From assembly GCF_041200175.1 (NCBI RefSeq), contig NZ_CP165727.1, forward strand, positions 5,769,501 through 5,833,500: 64,000 bases of DNA. The letters run 5' to 3'. A program made the translations under genes and the position numbers. Below the pieces are notes generated by a model. It was not told where the DNA came from. It saw only the letters and a program-made list of their open reading frames with translations, and did no database searches. This DNA is from Streptomyces sp. R33 (lineage in GTDB: Bacteria; Actinomycetota; Actinomycetes; Streptomycetales; Streptomycetaceae). Shown here in pieces: positions 45,417-53,192 of the stretch (position 1 is its first letter; each line of letters starts with the position of its first letter).

Positions 45417-46450
45417 TCGGCCAGCGGGTTGAGGACCATCGGGGCGATCTTCCCTTCGAGCATCATGCCGAGACCGAGCACGGCGCACACGTCCGGCCGT
45501 TCCGCGATGGCGACGGGCATTCCGGTGGCATCGCGCAGCATCTGGTCCAGGCCCGGCAGCAGGGCGCTGCCTCCCACCATCATGATCCCCCGGTCCGTCA
45601 GGTCGGCGACCAGGTCCGGCGGGCAGTCCCGCAGCACCTTGCCGATGCCGTCGAGCACGGCGGTCAGCGGGGTGTGGATGGCGTCCCGTACGGCGGCGGT
45701 GTCGACGTGGACCGAGCGGGCCAGTCCGGTGGCCACGTCACGGCCGTGGATGAGGGTGGAGGTGGGGCCCCCGCCGGTGATGTCGGCGCCGTGCAGGGCG
45801 ACCTGGAGCGGGCGGACGGCCTGGCTGGGCAGCATCAGCTCGTGCGCGTGGCGCAGGTGCTGGACGACGGCGTGGTCGATGGCCTCGCCGCCGACCGGGA
45901 TCCGCTGGGCGGTGACGATCGAGCCGAGGGAGAGGACGGCGATCTGGGTGGCGGCGGCCCCGCACACCATGATCATCGTCGCGGTCGGCTGCTCCACGGG
46001 CAGGCCGCAGCCGACGGCCGCCGCGATCAGGGTGTCTACGAGTTCGACGCGCCGGGCCCCGAGCCCGACCATCGTCTCCACGGCGGCCCGCTGGGCGAGC
46101 GGGTCGGCATCGTGCGGGGTGCAGGCGGCGGCCCGGAGCCGGGGCTTGCGGCGCAGGGCGCGCCGCAGCTTCTCGCCGAGCAGGTGGCGCAGCATCCGCT
46201 GGGCCATCTCGATGTCGACGACGGTGCCGCCGGAGACGGGGCGTACGACCCGGATGTAGTCGGGCGTGCGGCCCGTCATCCGTTCGGCGAAGGTCCCCAC
46301 CGCGATGAGTGCACCGGTGCGGGTGTTCACGGCGGCGACGCTGGGCTCGTCGACGACCAGGCCGGCGCCCTTGACGTACACGCGGGTCCTGGCGGCTCCC
46401 AGGTCGACGGCGACGTGGCAGCGGCGCAACTGCTCAAGACTGACGGTCAC
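45413..46450 (-). CDS. mbl: Mbl/MreB-like actin homologue with altered phosphate loop
   Basis: A 345-residue MreB-family protein; in Streptomyces Mbl contributes to spore wall synthesis with MreB. Family landmarks are VAVDLGAARTRVYVKGAGLVVDEPSVAAV (phosphate-1 region), AAVETMVGLGARRVELVDTLIAAAVGCGLPV, GIMMVGGSALLPGLDQMLRDATGMPV (adenosine motif) and a C-terminal ALGLGMMLEG. The phosphate-2 loop, normally DxGGGTT, reads MVCGAAATQIAVLSLG, so the Asp and two glycines are lost, and phosphate-1 lacks the usual Thr. ATP handling may be weak. GTG 46450 has GGGAGGA at 6 nt. It is coupled to the GAF kinase gene. Confidence 0.87.
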   Translation of the reverse strand: MTVSLEQLRRCHVAVDLGAARTRVYVKGAGLVVDEPSVAAVNTRTGALIAVGTFAERMTGRTPDYIRVVRPVSGGTVVDIEMAQRMLRHLLGEKLRRALRRKPRLRAAACTPHDADPLAQRAAVETMVGLGARRVELVDTLIAAAVGCGLPVEQPTATMIMVCGAAATQIAVLSLGSIVTAQRIPVGGEAIDHAVVQHLRHAHELMLPSQAVRPLQVALHGADITGGGPTSTLIHGRDVATGLARSVHVDTAAVRDAIHTPLTAVLDGIGKVLRDCPPDLVADLTDRGIMMVGGSALLPGLDQMLRDATGMPVAIAERPDVCAVLGLGMMLEGKIAPMVLNPLAE

Positions 46451-46516
46451 GGCAGATCCTCCCGAGAGCGCTGACGCAAGAAGACCGGCGAATGCCGGTT
46501 GCACTTCATATCTTCT

Positions 46517-46540
46517 CGGGCGAATGGGGCAATTCGCCCG
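46517..46540. promoter_or_regulatory. 9-bp dyad upstream of the mbl operon
   Basis: CGGGCGAAT (46517-46525) and ATTCGCCCG (46532-46540) form a perfect dyad with a 6-nt centre, in the 220-bp divergent gap between mbl and the lipase gene. A smaller CCGGC-gaat-GCCGG lies at about 46482-46498. Either could be an operator. Confidence 0.4.
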
Positions 46541-46670
46541 TTGGGCTGCTCCGGCCGGGTGTGGCGCACGGGGTGAGAGGTGCTGCACGGGGGTGGATTT
46601 CTGTACCGACAGGCACCACGATGCCCGCACCGTCCGCGCTACTCGCGCGTAACAAGGTAAAGGGGACCCC

Positions 46671-47357
46671 ATGCTGACGCCCCGCCAGAGACTGTTGGCG
46701 CTCCTGACGCTCTGCCCGGCCCTCCTCGCGCCCCTCCCGGCGCAGGCCGCCGCCCGTGTGCAGCCGCACAATCCGGTGGTCTTCGTCCACGGCTACAACG
46801 CCGACCCGGGCGTCTGGGGCGGCCTGCGCGAGGACCTGCGCGCCGCCGGGTACACCGACTCGGAGCTCTTCTCCTGGGGTTACGACACGCACCAGTCCGT
46901 CAACGAGGTGCTGGCCGGGCGGCTCGGCGCGTACGTCGACCAGGTCCGCCGGCAGACCGGCGCCGCCCGGGTCGACATCGTGGCGCACTCCTTCGGCTCG
47001 CTCGTCGGCCGCTGGTACGTGAAGTTCGGCGGCGGCGCCGCGACCGTCGACCACTGGGCCTCGCTGGCCGGACCCAACCACGGCACCTCCACCGCGTGGG
47101 CGTGCGCCCTGTGGGACCAGGCGTGCCGGGACATGACGCCCGGTTCGTACGTCGTGAAGAACCTGAACGCGGGCGACGAGACCCCGGGCGCGGTGAGGTA
47201 CGCGACCTTCTGGTCGAACTGCGACGAGGTCGTCAACCCGGACGGCAGCGTCCCGCTCGCCGGGGCGGCCAACACGCCGGTCGGCTGCCTCCAGCACAAC
47301 GACCTGCTGGGGGACGACGCCACCTCGGCGGGCGTCCGTTCCTTCCTCGCCTCCTAG
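46671..47357 (+). CDS. Secreted lipase/alpha-beta hydrolase
   Basis: A 228-residue exported hydrolase. The signal peptide (residues 1-27, ending PAQAAA) is followed by the oxyanion region NPVVFVHGYNADPGVWGGL and the nucleophile elbow VDIVAHSFGSL with Ser107 (AxSxG instead of the usual GxSxG). Candidate acid and base are in the CDEVVNPDGSVPL and CLQHNDLL segments; four Cys may form two disulfides. It resembles small Streptomyces triacylglycerol lipases and the EstA/LipA (class 2) family. Substrate length is unknown. The start follows AAGGTAAAGGGG. Confidence 0.87.
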   Translation: MLTPRQRLLALLTLCPALLAPLPAQAAARVQPHNPVVFVHGYNADPGVWGGLREDLRAAGYTDSELFSWGYDTHQSVNEVLAGRLGAYVDQVRRQTGAARVDIVAHSFGSLVGRWYVKFGGGAATVDHWASLAGPNHGTSTAWACALWDQACRDMTPGSYVVKNLNAGDETPGAVRYATFWSNCDEVVNPDGSVPLAGAANTPVGCLQHNDLLGDDATSAGVRSFLAS

Positions 47358-47391
47358 ACGCGCCTCCTAGGCCCGCCTCCTGCACCCGCTC

Positions 47392-47973
47392 CTAGAGCTC
47401 GACCCCGTCGACCGCGACGCGCTGGAGCAGGCCGTACGTGAACTCCGCCACGCACGGCCGGCCCTGCGCGGTGAACGCGAGGCGCCAGCGGGTCGGCGCG
47501 GTGCCCTCCATCGGGCGCACCGGGGCGAAGGCCCGCGCCACCTCGTCCACCGTGGCCGACCAGGGCCGCAGGTCCTCGGGCCGCTCCAGTACGGGCCCCC
47601 GCGCGCCCGGGGCCCGTACCAGCCACTCGTTCCACACCGCCCCGTCCGGCGCGGCCAGCACCTCGAAGCGCAGGTCCGGCCAGAGGGGCACCGGCCACAG
47701 CAGGGCCTCGCACTCCAGGTCGCCGATGGTGCGGGCGGCCGTGGACTCCGGCGGGCCGAGCACCGAGCGGTAGCGGGCCAGCGCCCCGCGGGCGCGGGGG
47801 GACCGGACCATCGCCTGCCAGCGCTTGTTCGCCTCCCGCTGCTCGGCGAGCGAGGCGCCCAGCCGCCGCCGCGCCTCCTCGGCGAGGTCCGGCCGGAAGT
47901 CCGCCATCCGGCGCAGCAGCACCAGCTGGAAGGCAGCCGGACCGAAGGGTCCCGAGGGCGCTGAGGCAGTCAT
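47392..47973 (-). CDS. Conserved hypothetical protein
   Basis: A 193-residue soluble protein that I do not recognise. It has a helical N-terminal half (PAAFQLVLLRRMADFRPDLAEEARRRLGASLAEQREANKRWQAMV) and a beta-rich C-terminal half with several Trp (LLWPVPLWPDLRFEVLAA, PWSATVDEVARAFAPV, RWRLAFTAQGRPCVAEFTYGLLQRV). There is no signal peptide or metal motif. High third-position GC and a coherent length support that it is real. It is convergent with the lipase gene. ATG 47973 has no clear ribosome site. Confidence 0.65.
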   Translation of the reverse strand: MTASAPSGPFGPAAFQLVLLRRMADFRPDLAEEARRRLGASLAEQREANKRWQAMVRSPRARGALARYRSVLGPPESTAARTIGDLECEALLWPVPLWPDLRFEVLAAPDGAVWNEWLVRAPGARGPVLERPEDLRPWSATVDEVARAFAPVRPMEGTAPTRWRLAFTAQGRPCVAEFTYGLLQRVAVDGVEL

Positions 47974-48051
47974 GGAGGCCACGATTCCACACAGGACCTC
48001 CACGAACCCGCGATACGGATGTTGCGTGGAACCACGTAGCGTGCGGACGTC

Positions 48052-48768
48052 ATGGACTACTGCCACGCCTGCCGGAGGCACCTCAACGGCGCCCTGGCGT
48101 GCGCCGGGTGCGGAACCCCCGTCGAGTACCTGCCGCCCCCCGCCGCCGGTGGGCCAGCCGTGCCCACAGCCCCGTACGGCGGCTCCGCACGGCGTGAGGA
48201 GCCCGCCGACCCGTTCGCGGACTCGATCGTCGTGCTGTCCGGAGGGCATGACGGCCGGGCCGGTGCACGGCGCCGCGCCACGCACCGCCGGCGCCGCCGG
48301 ACCATGCTGACGGTCGGGCTGGGCCTGGTGCTCGCGATCGGGGGCACGTTCGCGCTCGCCCGGATCGTCACCGAGGGGCAGAAGACCGACCGGGCCGCCG
48401 AGGTGGTGCTCACCGACGGGAACGGCCCGCAGGACCCGGCTCCGCTGCCGAGCGGCAAAGGGACTCCCGGCGCGCCTGCGGCGCTGAAGCCGGTGAAGGC
48501 CTCGGGGGCCGCGAAGGCCACCGCGGGCGGAACGCAGTCGGCCGTACCCGGGGCGTCTGCCGAGGGGTCCGCGCAGCCGGGTCCGACGGCGTCGGCCTCC
48601 GCATCGGGCAAGACGGGGCCGACGAAGGATGCCACCGGGCCGGGGCCGTCCGTAAAGCCCGGTCAGTCGGGGAAGCCCTCGCCGACCGGATCCGGGACGG
48701 CGCAGCCGCCCCCTCCGAGCCCGAGCCCGTCGCCGACCAAGGGCTGCTTCCTCTGGGTCTTCTGCTGA
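48052..48768 (+). CDS. Zinc-ribbon membrane protein with Pro/Ser-rich outer tail
   Basis: A 238-residue protein. A short N-terminal zinc ribbon (Cys4, Cys7, Cys17, Cys20 in CHAC...CAGC) is in the cytosol, a basic stretch RRRATHRRRRR precedes one membrane helix (about 84-105), and the outer part is a low-complexity Ala/Gly/Pro/Ser/Lys-rich stalk ending KGCFLWVFC, with two terminal Cys. No enzymatic domain is seen. The layout suggests a sensor or anchoring protein. It is divergent from the hypothetical gene 78 bp away. Function unknown. Confidence 0.7.
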   Translation: MDYCHACRRHLNGALACAGCGTPVEYLPPPAAGGPAVPTAPYGGSARREEPADPFADSIVVLSGGHDGRAGARRRATHRRRRRTMLTVGLGLVLAIGGTFALARIVTEGQKTDRAAEVVLTDGNGPQDPAPLPSGKGTPGAPAALKPVKASGAAKATAGGTQSAVPGASAEGSAQPGPTASASASGKTGPTKDATGPGPSVKPGQSGKPSPTGSGTAQPPPPSPSPSPTKGCFLWVFC

Positions 48769-48816
48769 GCGACCGGACGACGCGGGCTTGACCCGGCAGG
48801 ATCCGAGGGAGTCGGC

Positions 48817-49239
48817 CTAGCCCAGCATCCGCTTGAGCAGGTCTCGCAGGACCGCCCGCTCGGCCGTGGACAGCCCGGCCAGCGGTTCGCGCGCGAAGTC
48901 CAGCGACTCGCGCAGCCGGTCCGCGGTCTGCAGGCCCTCCTCCGTCGGGGCGGCCAGCTTGACCCGGCGGTCGGCCGGGTCCGGCCTGCGCTCGACCAGG
49001 CCGCGCGACTCCAGCCGGTCCACGATGCCCGTGATGTTCGAGGGCTCGCACTTCAGCTGCTGCGCGATCCGCCGCATCGGCATCGGCTCCAGGGACAGCA
49101 GGTTCAGCACCCGGGCCTGGGCGCCGGTGAGCTGGTGACTGGCTGCCGCGTGCTCGTACTCCTCGTGGTAGCGGGCCACGACGGTACCGATGAGCTCGAC
49201 AACCTCAAGGGTCAGGGGATCTGCGCGACGACTGGGCAT
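48817..49239 (-). CDS. MarR-family transcriptional regulator
   Basis: A 140-residue winged-helix regulator. Segments LTGAQARVLNLLSLEPMPMRRIAQQLKCEPSNITGIVDRLESRGLVERRPDPADRRVKLAAPTEEG (about 43-107) contain the recognition helix and wing with the family DxRxxxxxLT-like end. The single Cys lies in the DNA-binding helix (LKCEPS) and there is no N-terminal sensing Cys, so it is not a typical OhrR despite the nearby ohr gene. It is divergent from the oxidoreductase at 49340. ATG 49239 gives the family start; the longer frame has no support. Confidence 0.88.
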   Translation of the reverse strand: MPSRRADPLTLEVVELIGTVVARYHEEYEHAAASHQLTGAQARVLNLLSLEPMPMRRIAQQLKCEPSNITGIVDRLESRGLVERRPDPADRRVKLAAPTEEGLQTADRLRESLDFAREPLAGLSTAERAVLRDLLKRMLG

Positions 49240-49260
49240 GGATCCAGAGTACCCATTTAC

Positions 49261-49297
49261 TTGACAACATGAAATATCCAGGCGCATGGTTGTTTCA
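49261..49297. promoter_or_regulatory. Divergent promoter/operator of marR and oxidoreductase
   Basis: An AT-rich island in the 100-bp gap. TTGACA (49261-49266) is a good -35 box for the rightward gene, and the imperfect dyad TGACAAC-AT / AT-GGTTGTTTCA (49262-49270 and 49286-49297) would place a MarR dimer on the promoter. Confidence 0.4.
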
Positions 49298-49339
49298 CCT
49301 ACTGAAGTATTCGTCGATTCCTCGATTCGGGAGCGCCCC

Positions 49340-50359
49340 ATGTCTCAGATCCCCGCCGTCAGCCGCGAGTGGCACCTCGTCCGCCGCCCGCAGGGCTGGC
49401 CCGTCGCCGAGGACTTCGCCCTGCGCGAGGTCGAGGTCGCGGCCCCGGCCCCGGGCCGGATCCTGGTGCGCAACCTCCACATGTCCGTGGACCCCTACAT
49501 GCGCGGCCGCATGAACGACGTGAAGTCGTACGTCCCGCCCTTCCAGCTGGACAAGCCGATGGACGGCGGCGCGGTCGGCGAGATCGTGGCCTCCGCCGCC
49601 GAGGGCTTCGAGGTCGGCGACCACGTGCTGCACGGCCTGGGCTGGCGCGAGTACGCCGACCTGGACGCCAAGCACGCCACCAAGGTCGACGCCTCGCTCG
49701 CGCCGCTCTCCGCCTACCTCGGCGTGCTCGGCATGCCGGGCATGACCGCCTACGCCGGCCTCTTCGAGGTGGCCTCCTTCAAGGAGGGCGACTCCGTCTT
49801 CGTCTCCGGTGCGGCGGGTGCGGTCGGCAGCCTCGTCGGCCAGTTCGCGAAGATCAAGGGCGCCGCTCGAGTGATCGGCTCGGCCGGCTCGGACGAGAAG
49901 GTGACGCTCCTCACGGAGAAGTACGGCTTCGACGCCGCGTTCAACTACAAGAACGGCCCCGTCGGCGAGCAGCTGAAGGAGGCCGCCCCCGAGGGCATCG
50001 ACGTCTACTTCGACAACGTCGGCGGGGACCACCTCGAGGCCGCCATCTCCTCCCTGAACGTGCACGGCCGCGCCACCCTGTGCGGGGCGATCGCCCAGTA
50101 CAACGACACCGAGCCGACCCCCGGCCCGCGCAATCTGGTCCAGGTCATCGGCAAGCGGCTGCGCCTGCAGGGCATCCTCGTCAGCGACCACGCGGGGCTC
50201 CAGCCGCAGTTCGTCCAGGACGTCGCCGGCTGGCTGCGCTCCGGCGAGCTCGTGGCCGACGAGACCGTGGTCGAGGGCGTGGAGAACGCGACCGAGGCCT
50301 TCCTCGGCATGCTGCGCGGAGACAACACCGGAAAGATGATCGTTTCCTTCACCGGTTAG
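49340..50359 (+). CDS. NADP-dependent oxidoreductase (MDR, PTGR/CurA type)
   Basis: A 339-residue zinc-independent medium-chain dehydrogenase/reductase of the leukotriene B4 dehydrogenase/alkenal reductase group, which reduce double bonds of alpha,beta-unsaturated ketones with NADPH. Features: VDPYMRGRMND near residue 50, GMPGMTAYAGLFEVA, cofactor loop VFVSGAAGAVGSLVGQFAK (about 152-170), AFNYKNG and VDVYFDNVGGDHLEAA-like IDVYFDNVGG. ATG 49340 follows GGGAG. It is probably repressed by the divergent MarR protein, with an electrophile or quinone as inducer (inference). Confidence 0.9.
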   Translation: MSQIPAVSREWHLVRRPQGWPVAEDFALREVEVAAPAPGRILVRNLHMSVDPYMRGRMNDVKSYVPPFQLDKPMDGGAVGEIVASAAEGFEVGDHVLHGLGWREYADLDAKHATKVDASLAPLSAYLGVLGMPGMTAYAGLFEVASFKEGDSVFVSGAAGAVGSLVGQFAKIKGAARVIGSAGSDEKVTLLTEKYGFDAAFNYKNGPVGEQLKEAAPEGIDVYFDNVGGDHLEAAISSLNVHGRATLCGAIAQYNDTEPTPGPRNLVQVIGKRLRLQGILVSDHAGLQPQFVQDVAGWLRSGELVADETVVEGVENATEAFLGMLRGDNTGKMIVSFTG

Positions 50360-50423
50360 GCTCACTGCACACCGTCGTGATCGTGGGCGCGAGTCACGGC
50401 GATTACCAGGAGGATCTCTTCAC

Positions 50424-50846
50424 ATGTCCATCCAGCAGACCGACGTTCTGTACACCGCCGTGGCCACCGCCGAGAACGGCCGTGACGGCCGCGTCGCGAC
50501 CAACGACGGCCAGCTCGACGTCGTCGTGAACCCGCCGAAGGAGATGGGCGGCAGCGGCGCCGGCACCAACCCGGAGCAGCTGTTCGCCGCCGGCTACAGC
50601 GCCTGCTTCCAGGGCGCCCTCGGCGTCGTCGCCCGCAACGAGAACGCGGACGTCTCCGGCGCCACCGTCACCGCCGAGGTCGGCATCGGCAAGAACGACG
50701 AGGGCTTCGGCCTGATCGTCAAGATCTCCGCCTCGATCCCGAACGTGGACGCCGCCACCGCCAAGGACCTCATCGAGAAGGCCCACCAGGTCTGCCCGTA
50801 CTCCAAGGCGACCCGGGGCAACATCACGGTCGAGCTCGCGGTCTGA
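50424..50846 (+). CDS. ohr: Organic hydroperoxide resistance protein
   Basis: A 140-residue thiol peroxidase of the Ohr/OsmC fold that reduces organic and lipid hydroperoxides using lipoyl-type or dithiol donors. The two redox Cys are in AAGYSACFQGAL (about residue 60) and AHQVCPYSKATRG (about 124), both conserved positions. The motif NPEQLFAAGY is the family hallmark. It follows the oxidoreductase by 64 bp on the same strand with a CAGGAGG site, and may share MarR control. A strong terminator follows at 50867. Confidence 0.94.
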   Translation: MSIQQTDVLYTAVATAENGRDGRVATNDGQLDVVVNPPKEMGGSGAGTNPEQLFAAGYSACFQGALGVVARNENADVSGATVTAEVGIGKNDEGFGLIVKISASIPNVDAATAKDLIEKAHQVCPYSKATRGNITVELAV

Positions 50847-50866
50847 TCCGGCTCGCGCTCCACGAC

Positions 50867-50898
50867 GGCCGCACCCCGATCCCGGGGTGCGGCCTTCG
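50867..50898 (+). terminator. Terminator after ohr
   Basis: GGCCGCACCCCG (50867-50878) pairs perfectly with 50883-50894, with a 4-nt loop, followed by TTCGCCGTTTT. Confidence 0.85.
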
Positions 50899-50929
50899 CC
50901 GTTTTCCGCCCCCGCTCTAAGCTGGACCC

Positions 50930-51778
50930 ATGCGTGATCTTGCGGGGGGATTCGGCTACCTGCTGGCCGGACAGAGATGGGTGCTGCGACACGGCCGCTG
51001 GCTGGGCTTCGGCCTGCTGCCGGGGCTGGTCTCGCTGGTGCTGTACGCCGGCGCGCTGGTCGGGCTCGGCTACGGCGCCGACGACCTGACCGCCTGGGCC
51101 ACCCCCTTCGCCGACGGCTGGTCCTCGCCGTGGCAGGGGCTGTTCCGCGGCTTCCTCACCGGCCTGGTCTTCGGCCTCGGGCTCTTCGTCGCGGTCATCA
51201 CCTTCACCGCCGTGACCCTGCTGATCGGCCAGCCCTTCTACGAGTCCCTCTCGGAGCAGGTCGACCGCAGCGAGGGCGGCGACGTCCCGGAGTCCGGGCT
51301 CCCGCTCTGGCGAGAGCTGTGGATCTCGGCCAGGGACAGCCTGAGGGTGCTGGTCCGGGTGCTGCTGTACGGGATCGTGCTCTTCGCGCTCGGCTTCATC
51401 CCGGTGATCGGGCAGACCGTGATCCCGGCGATCGGGTTCTGCGTGTCCGGGTTCTTCCTCGCCGAGGAGCTCACCGCCGTCGCGCTGCAGCGGCGCGGGG
51501 TGGAACTCACCGACCGGCTCGTCCTGCTGCGGGGGCGCCGGATGCTGGTGCTCGGTTTCGGCGTCCCGCTGGTGCTGGCGTTCCTGGTGCCGCTGGTGGC
51601 GGTGTTCCTGATGCCGGGTGCGGTGGCCGGGGCCACGCTGATGGTCCGGGACCTGACCGGGGAGGAGGAGGCCGGGGCGGCCGGGGCCGACCCGAAGGCC
51701 GACACCGATGCGGGCACCTCCGGGGACGCCCAGGCACCGGCCGGAGGCTTCGGACCGCCGCCGCCCGCGTACTCGTAG
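50930..51778 (+). CDS. EI24/CysZ-like membrane protein
   Basis: A 282-residue integral membrane protein with about five or six helices. Family features are the opening GGFGYLLAGQRWVLRHGRWLGFGLLPGLVSL, the loop LLIGQPFYESLSEQVDR near residue 100, ALGFIPVIGQTVIPAIGFCVSGFFLAEELTAVALQRRGVELTDRL and a Gly/Pro/Ala-rich C-terminal tail. E. coli CysZ of this superfamily is a sulfate permease; most actinobacterial members are uncharacterised. It begins 83 bp after ohr, past the terminator. Confidence 0.8.
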   Translation: MRDLAGGFGYLLAGQRWVLRHGRWLGFGLLPGLVSLVLYAGALVGLGYGADDLTAWATPFADGWSSPWQGLFRGFLTGLVFGLGLFVAVITFTAVTLLIGQPFYESLSEQVDRSEGGDVPESGLPLWRELWISARDSLRVLVRVLLYGIVLFALGFIPVIGQTVIPAIGFCVSGFFLAEELTAVALQRRGVELTDRLVLLRGRRMLVLGFGVPLVLAFLVPLVAVFLMPGAVAGATLMVRDLTGEEEAGAAGADPKADTDAGTSGDAQAPAGGFGPPPPAYS

Positions 51779-51796
51779 CCGACGGGCCCCGCGGGG

Positions 51797-52687
51797 CTAC
51801 CGCTTCAGCAGGGTGATCGCGCCGGCCGTGTCCTCGCCGGCGTGGGCGGCCGGGTCCTCGGCCAGGCGGCGCCGCATCAGCTCGAGGTACGGGCCGATCA
51901 GCTCCGCGCTGACGCCCTGCTCCTCGGCGGTGCGCAGCAGGGTCCCGCTGGCCGCGACCTGCATGGCCAGGTTCGACACGACGCCGGTGGTGAAGTCCCC
52001 CGAGGTCAGCCGGTCGGCCGCGGCGGCCACGAAGAACCCCATCGCGCCGAGCCACTCGGACAGCAGGGGCGCCAGGTCCTTCGGGGCGATGTCCTCGCCC
52101 TCGATCAGCGCGAAGGCGTGCGAGATGCCGGCGAACAGCCCGTACATCCCGCTCAGCAGCGCCACGTCGTGCAGCGCGGCGTGGCCGGGGTCCTCGCCGA
52201 CGAAGCGGGCGCCCGCCGGGACCTCCAGGGCGGCGCGGTGGGTGTCGAACAGGGCCCGGGAGCCGCTGTAGAAGACGTACGCGCCGGATGCGGGGGCGCC
52301 GATCATCACAGGGGTGCCCATGATCCCGCCGTCCACGAACCGGGCCCCGCGCGCCTCGGCCCAGGCGGCGCGCTTGCGGCCCTCGGCGGGCGTACCGGTG
52401 GTGAGGTCGACCAGGTCCTTGCCGGTCAGGTCGATGCCGTCCAGGACCGAGCCGACGCTGGCGTCGTCCAGCAGGCAGAGCACGACCAGGCCGTTCGCCG
52501 CCACCGCCTCGGCGGGGCTCGCGGCGACGGCGGCGCCTTCGGCGGCGAGCGCCTCGGCCTTGGCGGCGGTGCGGTTCCATACGGTGAGGGGATGCCCGGC
52601 GGCGAGCCAGGTGCGGGCGAGTGCGGTGCCCATGTCGCCGAGGCCGAGCAGGGTCAGCGGGCGCTTCGTCACGGTGTTGTCGGTCAT
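51797..52687 (-). CDS. NADP-dependent imine-reductase-like enzyme
   Basis: A 296-residue beta-hydroxyacid dehydrogenase/6-phosphogluconate dehydrogenase-fold enzyme. The cofactor loop is LTLLGLGDMGTALARTWLAAGHPLTVWNRT (about 11-40), with the NADPH-type NRT. The substrate region DLTTGTPAEGRKRAAWAEARGARFVDGGIMGTPVMIGAP and the dimer helix domain match Streptomyces imine reductases. The position of the classic catalytic Lys of hydroxyacid dehydrogenases is replaced, as in imine reductases. It is divergent from an HxlR regulator, 97 bp apart, which probably controls it. Confidence 0.86.
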   Translation of the reverse strand: MTDNTVTKRPLTLLGLGDMGTALARTWLAAGHPLTVWNRTAAKAEALAAEGAAVAASPAEAVAANGLVVLCLLDDASVGSVLDGIDLTGKDLVDLTTGTPAEGRKRAAWAEARGARFVDGGIMGTPVMIGAPASGAYVFYSGSRALFDTHRAALEVPAGARFVGEDPGHAALHDVALLSGMYGLFAGISHAFALIEGEDIAPKDLAPLLSEWLGAMGFFVAAAADRLTSGDFTTGVVSNLAMQVAASGTLLRTAEEQGVSAELIGPYLELMRRRLAEDPAAHAGEDTAGAITLLKR

Positions 52688-52784
52688 GGCGTTTAGCCTG
52701 GTGGCAGGCCGAGAGGCGCTCAAGTACGCACTTCGGAGTGGGTGGTTACTCCCAGGTGAGCGAGCAGGTGGGGAGGGGTGCGCG

Positions 52785-53132
52785 ATGTCGGTGACGCGAA
52801 GGCCCGGTGCGGACCACTGCGGTGTGGCCGCGGCGATGTCCGTGATCGACGGCAAGTGGAAGGTGTCGCTCCTGTGGGAGCTGGAGCAGCGGCCGCGCCG
52901 CTTCGGGGAACTGCGCCGGCTGGTCCCGGGGATCTCGGAGAAGGTGCTCGCGGCCCAGCTGCGTGAGCTGGAGACGGACGGCATGGTCCACCGCGAGGTC
53001 TACGAAGAGGTGCCGCCGCGCGTGGAGTACTCGCTGACCCCGTTGGGCCAGGAGCTCAACACGGCCCTGGAAGTCCTGGGGGCATGGGGAACCAAGCACC
53101 TTCTCCCGGGGTCGGCTCGGCAGCCGGCCTAG
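52785..53132 (+). CDS. HxlR-family transcriptional regulator
   Basis: A 115-residue winged-helix regulator. DHCGVAAAMSVIDGKWKVSLLWEL (residues 9-32) includes the conserved Cys that can act as a redox or electrophile switch in HxlR/HypR proteins. The recognition helix and wing follow in FGELRRLVPGISEKVLAAQLRELETDGMVHREVYEEVPPRVEYSLTPLGQEL. ATG 52785 follows GGGGAGGGGT. It is divergent from the reductase gene, so an aldehyde or thiol-reactive inducer is likely. Confidence 0.9.
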   Translation: MSVTRRPGADHCGVAAAMSVIDGKWKVSLLWELEQRPRRFGELRRLVPGISEKVLAAQLRELETDGMVHREVYEEVPPRVEYSLTPLGQELNTALEVLGAWGTKHLLPGSARQPA

Positions 53133-53156
53133 GCCCAGGTCAAGGCCGGGTCCAGA

Positions 53157-53192
53157 GCTGGGGCTAGGGCTGGGCCTGGGGCTGGGCCTGGG
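53157..53192. repeat. Hexamer tandem repeat carrying a stop codon
   Basis: Six 6-bp units: GCTGGG, GCTAGG, GCTGGG, CCTGGG, GCTGGG, CCTGGG. On the minus strand they encode the Gln-Ala-Gln-Pro tail of the hotdog-like protein, and the single G-to-A difference in the second unit creates its TAG stop (53164-53166). Confidence 0.8.

Noticed and set aside
43188..46259. Plus-strand 1023-residue frame across the Lrp, kinase and mbl genes
   Set aside because: Runs through several real genes on both strands and has no domain; GC-rich shadow.
48817..49239. OhrR, the peroxide-sensing repressor of ohr
   Set aside because: The protein lacks the N-terminal sensing Cys of OhrR; its only Cys lies in the DNA-binding helix, and it is divergent from the oxidoreductase rather than from ohr itself.
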